NCBI GenBank assembly: GCA_963966185.1
Contig: CAWZYM010000329.1
Location: 248,001 to 312,000, forward strand
Origin: Rhabditoides inermis
Taxonomy: Eukaryota; Nematoda; Chromadorea; Rhabditida; Rhabditidae
Direction of reading: 5' to 3'
DNA: 64,000 nt
The translations under genes were made by a program, and so were the position numbers. The notes beneath the pieces were generated by a model, which did not search any database, had not been told where the DNA came from, and worked only from the letters and a program-made list of their open reading frames with translations. Within the stretch, counting starts at the first letter, position 1, and every line of letters starts with the position of its first letter. Below, in pieces: positions 1-8,982 of this stretch.

Positions 1-254
1 TTGAAGTATAATTGAAGTATAAATGAAGTATAAATGAAGTAAAAAAGAAGTATAATTGAAGTATAAATGAAGTATAAATGAGGTATAAATGAGGTATAAA
101 TGAAGTATACATGAAATATAAATGAAGTATAAAAGAAGTATAAATGAAGTATAGGTGAAGTATAAAAGAAGTATAAATGAAGTATAAATGAAGTATGAAT
201 GAGGTATAAATGAGGTATGAATGAAGTATACATGAAAAATAAATGAAGTATAAA
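1..254 (+). repeat. 11-bp AT-rich minisatellite A, unit 1 (cut by window edge)
   Basis: Tandem units of consensus TGAAGTATAAA, purine-rich on this strand, entering from outside the window. Common variants are GAGGTATAAAT, GAAGTATAAAA, GAAGTATAGGT and TATACATGAAA. The rare TACATGAAA variant recurs 121 bp apart (11 units) at 108 and 229, so variant units travel in blocks. From about 140 onward this stretch matches 7213 onward at an offset of 7,074. No coding potential is inferred. Confidence 0.97.
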
Positions 255-262
255 AGTATAAA
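252..262. repeat. Inversion centre of array A, unit 1
   Basis: The array flips strand here. GAAGTAT (245-251) is mirrored by ATACTTC (263-269), and inside them AGTAT (255-259) and ATACT (263-267) face each other across AAA. The same centre occurs near 4064-4074, 7326-7336, 11139-11149, 15121-15128 and 20104-20111. The long arms match only at the consensus level; their variant units do not mirror each other, so this is an inverted array and not a perfect palindrome. Confidence 0.93.
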
Positions 263-727
263 ATACTTCAATTATACTTCATTTATACTTCATTTATCTT
301 TCACTTATACTTCATTTATCTTTCACTTACACTTCATTTATACTTCATTTATACTTCATTTATACTTCTTTTATACTTCTTTTATACTTCATTTATACTT
401 TATTTATACTTCACTTGAACTTCATTTATACTTCATTTATACTTCAATTATACTTCATTTATACTTCATTTATACTTCATTTATACTTCATTTATCTTTC
501 ACTTATACTTCATTTATACTTCATTTATACTTCATTTATACTTCTTTTATACTTCTTTTATACTTCTTTTATACTTCTTTTATACTTCTTTTATACTTCA
601 TTTATACTTCATTTATACTTCATTTATACTTCATTTATACTTTATTTATACTTCACTTATACTTCATTTATACTTCATTTATACTTCAATTATACTTCTT
701 TTATACTTCACTTATACTTCATTTATA
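263..727 (-). repeat. Minisatellite A, inverted orientation, unit 1
   Basis: About 42 copies of the 11-bp unit on the minus strand (CTTCATTTATA as read here). Marker variants are CTTTCACTTATA near 298-325 and a run of CTTTTATACTT near 540-595. It ends at the TTTATACTGCATTAGGATC boundary with module M, which is the same in all six units. The open frames here (for example 243-872) are 33-bp/11-residue read-through repeats. Confidence 0.96.
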
Positions 728-736
728 CTGCATTAG

Positions 737-757
737 GATCGGCGCAAAGCGCCGATC
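737..757. repeat. GC-rich stem-loop at left end of M
   Basis: Perfect 9-bp arms GATCGGCGC (737-745) and GCGCCGATC (749-757) flank AAA. The copies in the other modules lie at 4549, 7811, 11624, 15614 and 20597. There is no U-run after it, so it does not look like a bacterial terminator. Confidence 0.9.
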
Positions 758-792
758 GTTTGGGTCCTACCCAGCGGCGCGCAGAATCGCTA

Positions 793-805
793 GGCCCGGA
801 GGGCC
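793..805. repeat. Second GC stem-loop in M
   Basis: Arms GGCCC (793-797) and GGGCC (801-805) flank GGA. It is short but conserved in all six modules (offsets 3812, 7074, 10887, 14877 and 19860 from this copy). Confidence 0.7.
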
Positions 806-1010
806 GCCAAAATCGCTTGTAAATCATTTAAATAATAATTGTTTCAGAGTTATATCAAGATCTTGTTTCTAAATCGTCCGTTGAACAACTATAAACAAAA
901 ATAAACTATGAAACAATAGTTTAATACCCAAAAATATGTTCGCTGGTTAGGTCTGCACGTCTGTGAGGTATGCTGCTGGTCGCTGATTCGCTGAAAGGCC
1001 CGCTCACTAG

Positions 1011-1077
1011 CCCCGCCCCCCGCGCTTATTGGTTCGTGATGCGGAATGTGTGCGGGAGAGCGCGATAATGCGATAAT
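1011..1077. promoter_or_regulatory. Promoter-like core of M: GC-box, inverted CCAAT, GATA repeats
   Basis: CCCCGCCCCC (1011-1020) matches an Sp1/KLF-type GC-box. ATTGG (1028-1032), 8 bp further on, is a CCAAT box on the minus strand. GCGATAAT occurs twice in tandem at 1062-1077. The GC-box recurs at 4823, 8085, 11898, 15888 and 20871 with the same flanks. The motifs are seen directly; promoter function is inferred from their clustering and from their place just upstream of the S array. No TATA box or initiator was positioned with confidence. Confidence 0.35.
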
Positions 1078-1331
1078 GTGCTCACTGTTTGTGATTTGCG
1101 TCGTCGTTCACGCGCGTTGTTTTGTTGATGTTATTTTTGTTGTTTAAAATACAATTAAAAAAAGAAGAAAATTTCTTCGAAATTCAACAAAAGGACATTC
1201 ATTCTCTTCTGAAAAGTACAAGCGTAAAGTAGCTCTGTTTGGGTTCATCTCAATTCAACAAAAGCACATGCATAAAACTATTATTTCTACACTAAGCAAT
1301 AAACACAAACCTGCTCTCTCAAAACGATCAC

Positions 1332-1404
1332 AACCACTATCAGCAACGAAAACCACAACCCACGAAATGTTCGTGGGTTGTGGTTTTCGTTGCTGATAGT
1401 GGTT
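1332..1404. repeat. Perfect hairpin at M/S junction, copy 1
   Basis: Perfect 35-bp arms (1332-1366 and 1370-1404) are separated by ATG. The right arm is the start of the S satellite, so the end of M carries an inverted fragment of the S monomer. The module therefore ended up against S through an inverted duplication. Confidence 0.95.
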
Positions 1405-1907
1405 CGTGGCGGCTCGTAGCTGTTCGTGGCTGAAGTTACAACTCGTAGATGTTCGTGGATTGTGGTTTTCGTGGCTGATAGATGTTCGTGGCGACTCGTA
1501 GCTGTTTGTGGCTGAAGTTGAAACTCGTAGATGTTCGTTGATTGTGGCTCTCGCGGCTGACAGCTGTTCGTGCCGGCTCGTAGCTGTTCGTGGCTGACAA
1601 TGCAACTCGTAGATCTTCGTGGCTGACGTTGCAACTCGTAGATGTTTGTGGATTGTGGTTTTCGCAGCTGATAGCTGTTCGTGGCGGCTCGTAGCTGTTC
1701 GTGGCTGACGTTGCAACTCGTAGATGTTTGTCGATTGTGGTTTTCGCAGCTGTTCGTGGCGGCTCGTAGCTGTTCGTGGCTGACGTTCAACTCGTAGATG
1801 TTCGTGGATTGTGGTATTCGCAGCTGATAGATGTTCGTGGCGGCTCGTAGCTGTTCGTGGCTGACGTTGCAACTCGTAGATGTTCGTGGATTGTGATTTT
1901 CGCAGCT
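1370..1907 (+). repeat. 82-bp satellite S, array 1
   Basis: About 6.5 monomers of the 82-bp unit (reference monomer 5523-5604). It includes a shortened monomer at about 1741-1760 and rare variants such as GACAATGCAAC (1597-1607). It ends abruptly inside a monomer at CGCAGCT, joined to AAGTATG of array A. The copy at 8441-8982 has the same junction. Confidence 0.96.
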
Positions 1908-4066
1908 AAGTATGAATGAAGTATAAGTGAAGTATAAATAAAGTATAAATGAAGTATAAATGAAGTATAAATGAAGTATAAATTAAGTATAAAAGAAGTA
2001 TAAAAGAAGTATAAATTAAGTATAAATGAAGTATAAGTGAAAGATAAATGAAGTATAATTGAAGTATAAATGAAGTATAAATGAAGTATAAATGAAGTAT
2101 AAATGAAGTATAAGTGAAAGATAAATGAAGTATAAATGAAGTATAAGAAGTATAAATGAAGTATAAATGAAGTATAAGTGAAATATAAACGAAGTATAAA
2201 TGAAGTATAAATGAAGTATAAATGAAGTATAAATGAAGTATAAATGAAGTATATAAAAGAAGTATAAATGAAATATGTATGAATGAAGTATAATTGAAGT
2301 ATAATTGAAGTATAAATGAAGTATAAATGAAGTAAAAAAGAAGTATAATTGAAGTATAAATGAAGTATAAATGAGGTATAAATGAGGTATAAATGAAGTA
2401 TACATGAAATATAAATGAAGTATAAAAGAAGTATAAATGAAGTATAAATAAAGTATAAAAGAAGTATAAATGAAGTATAAATGAAGTATACAAGAAGTAT
2501 AAATGAAGTATAAATGAAGTATAAGTGAAGTATAAAAGAAGTATAAATGAAGTTTAAATGAAGTATAAATGAAGTATAAATGAAGTATAAATGAAGTATA
2601 AGTGAAGTATAAATGAAGTATAAAAGAAGTATAAATGAAATATAAATGAAGTATAAATGAAGTATAAATTAAGTACAAACGAAGTATAAATGAGGGATAA
2701 ATGAAGTATAGGTGAAGTATAAAAGAAGTATAAATGAAGTATAAATGAAGTATGAATGAGGTATAAATGAGGTATAAATGAAGTATACATGAAATATAAA
2801 TGAAGTATAAAAGAAGTAAAAAATGAAGTATAAATAAAGTATAAAAGAAGTAAAAATGAAGTATAAATGAAGTATAAATAAAGTATAAGTGAAGTATAAA
2901 TGAAGTATAAATGAAGTATAAATGAAGTAAAAGTGAAATTTAAATGAAGTATAAATGAAGTATAAATGAAGTATAAATGAAGTATAAATGAAGTATAAAT
3001 GAAGTATAAATGAAGTATAAATGAAGTATAAATGAAGTATAAATGAAGTATAAATGAAGTATAAAAGAAGTATAAATGAAATATAAATGAAGTATAAATG
3101 AAGTATAAATGAAGTATAAATGAAGTATAAATAAGGTATAAATGAGGTATAAATGAAGTAAAGGTGAAGTATAAAAGAAGTATAAATGAAGTATAAATGA
3201 AGTATGAATGAGGTATAAATGAGGTATAAATGAAGTTTACATGAAATATAAATGAAGTATAAAAGAAGTATAAATGAAGTATAAATAAAGTATAAAAGAA
3301 GTATAAATGAAGTATAAATGAAGTACACAAGAAGTATAAATGAAGTATAAATGAAGTATAAGTGAAGTATAAAAGAAGTATAAAAGAAGTATAAATGAAG
3401 TATAAATGAAGTATGAATGAAGTATAAATGAAGTATAAATGAAGTATAAATGAAGTATAAATGAAGTATAAATGAAGTATAAATGAAGTATAAATGAGGA
3501 TTAAATGAAGTATGAATAAAGTATAAATGAAGTATAAATGAAGTATAAATGAAGTATAAATGAAGTATAAAAGAAGTATAAATGAAGTATAAATGAAGTA
3601 TAAAAGAAGTATAAATGAAGTATAAATGAAGTATAAGTGAAAGATAAATGAAGTATAAATGAAGTATAATTGAAGTATAAATGAAGTATAAATGAAGTAT
3701 AAGTGAAATATAAACGAAGTATAAATGAAGTATAAATGAAGTATAAATGAAGTATAAATGAAGTATAAGTGAAGTATAAAAGAAGTATAATTGAAGTATA
3801 AATGAAGTATAAATGAAGTATAAATGAAGTATAAATGAAATATAAATGAAGTTAAAATGAAGTATAAAAGAAGTATAAATAAACTATAAATGAAGTATAA
3901 ATGAAGTAGAAATGAAGTATAAATGAAGTATAAATGAAGTATAAATGAGGTATAAATGAAGTATAGGTGAAGTATAAAAGAAGTATAAATGAAGTATAAA
4001 TGAAGTATGAATGAGGTATAAATGAGGTATGAATGAAGTATACATGAAAAATAAATGAAGTATAAA
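1908..4066 (+). repeat. 11-bp minisatellite A, unit 2
   Basis: About 196 units. Long perfect runs (for example 2945-3062) alternate with blocks that carry shared variants: the TACATGAAA block recurs near 2400, 2786, 3238 and 4030 in the same order of flanking variants. The minus strand is open over 509 codons (2554-4083) because the unit has no stop in any frame on that strand; this is not evidence for a protein. It is nearly identical to 8983-11141. Confidence 0.97.
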
Positions 4067-4074
4067 AGTATAAA

Positions 4075-4539
4075 ATACTTCAATTATACTTCATTTATAC
4101 TTCATTTATCTTTCACTTATACTTCATTTATCTTTCACTTACACTTCATTTATACTTCATTTATACTTCATTTATACTTCTTTTATACTTCTTTTATACT
4201 TCATTTATACTTCATTTATACTTTATTTATACTTCACTTAAACTTCATTTATACTTCATTTATACTTCAATTATACTTCATTTATACTTCATTTATACTT
4301 CATTTATACTTCATTTATCTTTCACTTATACTTCATTTATACTTCATTTATACTTCATTTATACTTCTTTTATACTTCTTTTATACTTCTTTTATACTTC
4401 TTTTATACTTCTTTTATACTTCATTTATACTTCATTTATACTTCATTTATACTTTATTTATACTTCACTTATACTTCATTTATACTTCATTTATACTTCA
4501 ATTATACTTCTTTTATACTTCACTTATACTTCATTTATA
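4075..4539 (-). repeat. Minisatellite A, inverted orientation, unit 2
   Basis: About 42 minus-strand units, with the same variant order as 263-727 (offset 3,812). It ends at the conserved TACTGCATTAGGATC boundary. Confidence 0.96.
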
Positions 4540-5006
4540 CTGCATTAGGATCGGCGCAAAGCGCCGATCGTTTGGGTCCTATCCAGCGGCGCGCAGAATC
4601 GCTAGGCCCGGAGGGCCGCCAAAATCGCTTGTAAATCATTTAAATAATAATTGTTTCAGAGTTATATCAAGATCTTGTTTCTAAATCGTCCGTTGAACAA
4701 CTATAAACAAAAATAAATTATGAAACAATAGTTTAATACCCAAAAATATGTTCGCTGGTTAGGTCTGCACGTCTGTGAGGTATGCTGCTGGTCGCTGATT
4801 CGCTGAAAGGCCCGCTCACTAGCCCCGCCCCCCGCGCTTATTGGTTCGTGATGCGGAATGTGTGCGGGAGAGCGCGATAATGCGATAATGTGCTCACTGT
4901 TTGTGATTTGCGTCGTCGTTCACGCGCGTTGTTTTGTTGATGTTATTTTTGTTGTTTAAAACACAATTAAAAAAAGAAGAAAATTTCTTCGAAATTTAAC
5001 AAAAGG
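4540..5006. other. Module M, copy 2 (short form)
   Basis: This copy lacks the last 170 bp of M: sequence equivalent to 1191-1194 (AAGG) is joined directly to that at 1365 (AAATGTTCG), so the left arm of the terminal hairpin is gone. The GC stem-loops, GC-box and ATTGG are kept. Only 0-1 bp of homology spans the breakpoint. Confidence 0.9.
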
Positions 5007-6432
5007 AAATGTTCGTGGGTTGTGGTTTTCGTTGCTGATAGTGGTTCGTGGCGGCTCGTAGCTGTTCGTGGCTGACGTTGCAACTCGTAGATGTTCGTGG
5101 ATTGTGGTTTTCACAGCTGATAGATGTTTGTGGCGGCTCGTAGCTGTTCGTGGCTGACGTTACAACTCGTAGATGTTCGTGGGATGTGGTTTTCGCAGCT
5201 GATAGATGTTCGTGGCGGCTCGTAGCTGTTCGTGGCTGACGTTACAACTCGTGGATGTTCGTGGATTGTGTTTTTTGCGGCTGATAGATGTTCGTGGCGG
5301 CTCGTAGCTGTTTGTGGCTGAAGTTGAAACTCGTAGATGTTCGTGGATTGTGACTCTCGTGGCTGACAGTTGTTCGTGGCGGCTCGTAGCTGTTCGTGGC
5401 TGACGTTGCAACTCGTAGATGCTCGTGGATTGTGGCTCTCGCGGCTGACAGTTGTTCATGGCGGCTCGTAGCTGTTCGTGGCTGACGTTGCAACTCGTAG
5501 CTGTTCGTGGCTGACGTTGCAACTCGTAGATGTTCGTGGATTGTGGTTTTCGCAGCTGATAGATGTTCGTGGCGGCTCGTAGCTGTTCGTGGCTGACGTT
5601 GCAACTCGTAGATGTTCGTGGATTGTGGTTTTCGCAGCTGATAGATGTTCGTGGCGGATCGTAGCTGTTTGTGGCTGAAGTTGCAACTCGTAGATGTTCG
5701 TGGGTTGTGGTTTTCGTTGCTGATAGTGGTTCGTGGCGGCTCGTAGCTGTTCGTGGCTGACGTTACAACTCGTAGATGTTCGTGGATTGTGGTTTTCGCG
5801 GCTGATAGATGTTCGTGGCGGCTCGTAGCTGTTCGTGGCTGACGTTGCAACTCGTAGCTGTTCGTGGATTGTGGCTCTCGCGGCTGATAGTGGTTCGTGG
5901 CGGCTCGTAGCTGTTCGTGGCTGCCGTTACAACTCGTAGATGTTCGTGGATTGTGGTTTTCGCGGCTGATAGATGTTCGTGGCGGCTCGTAGCTGTTCGT
6001 GGCTGACGTTGCAACTCGTAGATGTTCGTGGATTGTGGTTTTCACAGCTGATAGATGTTCGTGGCGGCTCGTAGCTGTTCGTGGCTGACGTTACAACTCG
6101 TAGATGTTCGTGGGATGTGGTTTTCGCAGCTGATAGATGTTCGTAGCTGTTCGTAGCTGTTCGTGGCTGACTGTACAACTCGTAGATGTTCGTGAATTGT
6201 GGTTTTTGCGGCTGATAGATGTTCGTGGCGGCTCGTAGCTGTTTGTGGCTGAAGTTGAAACTCGTAGATGTTCGTGGATTGTGACTCTCGCGGCTGACAG
6301 TTGTTTGTGGCGGCTCGTAGCTGTTCGTGGCTCACGTTGCAACTCGTAGATGTTCGTGGATTGTGGCTCTCGCGGCTGACAGTTGTTCGTGGCGGCTCGT
6401 AGCTGTTTGTGGCTGAAGTTGAAACTCGTAGA
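5007..6432 (+). repeat. 82-bp satellite S, array 2 (holds reference monomer)
   Basis: About 17 monomers. The reference monomer 5523-5604 has TTCGTGG at 5533, 5566 and 5586 and eight CpGs. Monomer classes differ mainly at GTGGTTTTCG versus GTGGCTCTCG, GATAGATG versus GACAGTTG, and ACGTTGCAA versus ACGTTACAA versus AAGTTGAAA. It ends at CTCGTAGAGA joined to GAATGAAG, a junction seen only here. Positions up to about 6170 are repeated at +7,075. Confidence 0.96.
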
Positions 6433-7328
6433 GAGAATGAAGTATAAATGAAGTATGAATGAGGTATAAATGAGGTATAAATGAAGTATACATGAAATAT
6501 AAATGAAGTATAAAAGAAGTATAAATGAAGTATAAATAAAGTATAAAAGAAGTATAAATGAAGTATAAATGAAGTACACAAGAAGTATAAATGAAGTATA
6601 AATGAAGTATAAGTGAAGTATAAAAGAAGTATAAAAGAAGTATAAATGAAGTATAAATGAAGTATAAATGAAGTATAAATGAAGTATAAATGAAGTATAA
6701 ATGAAGTATAAATGAAGTATAAATGAAGTATAAATGAAGTATAAATGAGGATTAAATGAAGTATGAATAAAGTATAAATGAAGTATAAATGAAGTATAAA
6801 TGAAGTATAAATGAAGTATAAAAGAAGTATAAATGAAGTATAAATGAAGTATAAAAGAAGTATAAATGAAGTATAAATGAAGTATAAATGAAGTATAAGT
6901 GAAAGATAAATGAAGTATAAATGAAGTATAATTGAAGTATAAATGAAGTATAAATGAAGTATAAGTGAAATATAAACGAAGTATAAATGAAGTATAAATG
7001 AAGTATAAATGAAGTATAAATGAAGTATAAGTGAAGTATAAAAGAAGTATAATTGAAGTATAAATGAAGTATAAATGAAGTATAAATGAAGTATAAATGA
7101 AATATAAATGAAGTTAAAATGAAGTATAAAAGAAGTATAAATAAACTATAAATGAAGTATAAATGAAGTAGAAATGAAGTATAAATGAAGTATAAATGAA
7201 GTATAAATGAGGTATAAATGAAGTATAGGTGAAGTATAAAAGAAGTGTAAATGAAGTATAAATGAAGTATGAATGAGGTATAAATGAGGTATGAATGAAG
7301 TATACATGAAAAATAAATGAAGTATAAA
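6433..7328 (+). repeat. 11-bp minisatellite A, unit 3
   Basis: About 81 units, corresponding to the right-hand end of array 1908-4066 (shared rare variants GAGGATTAAATG near 6747, GAAGTTAAAATG near 7111, AAACTATAAATG near 7143). Most of the left part is missing, which suggests loss by unequal exchange. Confidence 0.96.
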
Positions 7329-7336
7329 AGTATAAA

Positions 7337-7801
7337 ATACTTCAATTATACTTCATTTATACTTCATTTATCTTTCACTTATACTTCATTTATCTTTCAC
7401 TTACACTTCATTTATACTTCATTTATACTTCATTTATACTTCTTTTATACTTCTTTTATACTTCATTTATACTTTATTTATACTTCACTTAAACTTCATT
7501 TATACTTCATTTATACTTCAATTATACTTCATTTATACTTCATTTATACTTCATTTATACTTCATTTATCTTTCACTTATACTTCATTTATACTTCATTT
7601 ATACTTCATTTATACTTCTTTTATACTTCTTTTATACTTCTTTTATACTTCTTTTATACTTCTTTTATACTTCATTTATACTTCATTTATACTTCATTTA
7701 TACTTCATTTATACTTTATTTATACTTCACTTATACTTCATTTATACTTCATTTATACTTCAATTATACTTCTTTTATACTTCACTTATACTTCATTTAT
7801 A
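7337..7801 (-). repeat. Minisatellite A, inverted orientation, unit 3
   Basis: About 42 minus-strand units. It matches 263-727 at offset 7,074, with a variant AAACTTC near 7492 also found in units 2 and 4. Confidence 0.96.
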
Positions 7802-8443
7802 CTGCATTAGGATCGGCGCAAAGCGCCGATCGTTTGGGTCCTATCCAGCGGCGCGCAGAATCGCTAGGCCCGGAGGGCCGCCAAAATCGCTTGTAAATCA
7901 TTTAAATAATAATTGTTTCAGAGTTATATCAATATCTTGTTTCTAAATCGTCCGTTGAACAACTATAAACAAAAATAAATTATGAAACAATAGTTTAATA
8001 CCCAAAAATATGTTCGCTGGTTAGGTCTGCACGTCTGTGAGGTATGCTGCTGGTCGCTGATTCGCTGAAAGGCCCGCTCACTAGCCCCGCCCCCCGCGCT
8101 TATTGGTTCGTGATGCGGAATGTGTGCGGGAGAGCGCGATAATGCGATAATGTGCTCACTGTTTGTGATTTGCGTCGTCGTTCACGCGCGTTGTTTTGTT
8201 GATGTTATTTTTGTTGTTTAAAATACAATTAAAAAAAGAAGAAAATTTCTTCGAAATTCAACAAAAGGACATTCATTCTCTTCTGAAAAGTACAAGCGTA
8301 AAGTAGCTCTGTTTGGGTTCATCTCAATTCAACAAAAGCACATGCATAAAACTATTATTTCTACACTAAGCAATAAACACAAACCTGCTCTCTCAAAACG
8401 ATCACAACCACTATCAGCAACGAAAACCACAACCCACGAAATG
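7802..8443. other. Module M, copy 3 (long form)
   Basis: Matches copy 1 along its length at offset 7,074. It has a substitution that breaks the CAAGATCTTG palindrome (CAATATCTTG near 7930), while the GC-box at 8085 and the terminal hairpin are intact. Confidence 0.9.
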
Positions 8444-8478
8444 TTCGTGGGTTGTGGTTTTCGTTGCTGATAGTGGTT
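8406..8478. repeat. Perfect hairpin at M/S junction, copy 3
   Basis: Same 35-bp arms around ATG as at 1332-1404, without a mismatch. Confidence 0.95.
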
Positions 8479-8982
8479 CGTGGCGGCTCGTAGCTGTTCG
8501 TGGCTGAAGTTACAACTCGTAGATGTTCGTGGATTGTGGTTTTCGTGGCCTGATAGATGTTCGTGGCGACTCGTAGCTGTTTGTGGCTGAAGTTGAAACT
8601 CGTAGATGTTCGTTGATTGTGGCTCTCGCGGCTGACAGCTGTTCGTGCCGGCTCGTAGCTGTTCGTGGCTGACAATGCAACTCGTAGATCTTCGTGGCTG
8701 ACGTTGCAACTCGTAGATGTTTGTGGATTGTGGTTTTCGCAGCTGATAGCTGTTCGTGGCGGCTCGTAGCTGTTCGTGGCTGACGTTGCAACTCGTAGAT
8801 GTTTGTCGATTGTGGTTTTCGCAGCTGTTCGTGGCGGCTCGTAGCTGTTCGTGGCTGACGTTCAACTCGTAGATGTTCGTGGATTGTGGTATTCGCAGCT
8901 GATAGATGTTCGTGGCGGCTCGTAGCTGTTCGTGGCTGACGTTGCAACTCGTAGATGTTCGTGGATTGTGATTTTCGCAGCT
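8441..8982 (+). repeat. 82-bp satellite S, array 3
   Basis: Near-exact copy of 1370-1907. One extra C in the CC at 8549-8550 shifts the offset from 7,074 to 7,075, a fixed indel separating the two copies. It ends at the same CGCAGCT/AAGTATG junction. Confidence 0.96.

Larger units (their letters stand above)
728..1369. other. Module M, copy 1 (long form)
   Basis: This non-tandem sequence is present six times in the window and is the only non-satellite DNA in it. From left to right it holds two GC-rich stem-loops (737-757, 793-805), a CAAGATCTTG palindrome (856-865), an AATAAA (900-905), a GC-box and ATTGG (1011-1032), a duplicated GCGATAAT (1062-1077), an A-rich tract (1147-1171) and an 18-bp imperfect direct repeat (1181-1198 and 1252-1269). 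It ends in a hairpin running into the S array. Copy 1 differs from the others at a few bases, such as TCCTACCC near 766 and ATAAACTATG near 901. There is no convincing ORF, no terminal inverted repeat and no visible target-site duplication. It could be a TE remnant or a spacer-promoter-like element; the identity is unknown. Confidence 0.9.

Noticed and set aside
243..872. 209-codon + strand frame starting with ATG and ending inside M, repeated in units 2, 3 and 4
   Set aside because: It is read-through from the inverted minisatellite into the GC-rich end of M. In units 5 and 6 the frame changes, as expected for non-coding DNA.
900..905. AATAAA polyadenylation signal in M
   Set aside because: The hexamer is expected by chance in AT-rich sequence, and nothing upstream looks like a transcript end.
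940..1045. Possible Pol III A/B boxes (TGGTTAGG near 945, GGTTCGTGATG near 1031) suggesting a tRNA-derived SINE
   Set aside because: Neither box fits its consensus well, no cloverleaf can be folded, and no terminator follows at the right distance.
728..1369. M as an intact transposon or LTR
   Set aside because: No terminal inverted or direct repeats, target-site duplication or coding remnant was seen. A TE origin remains possible but is not supported.
1332..1404. CRISPR-like or terminator-like palindrome
   Set aside because: No array of spacers between constant repeats and no T-run. The palindrome is an inverted S fragment.
2554..4083. 509-codon open frame on the minus strand (and its twin at 9629-11158) rich in Y, F, I, L
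   Set aside because: It is an 11-residue period produced by an 11-bp repeat that has no stop on that strand in any frame. The twin is identical only because the DNA block was duplicated.
5523..5604. CENP-B box in the 82-bp monomer
   Set aside because: TTCG is present, but the required downstream A and CGGG positions are not.
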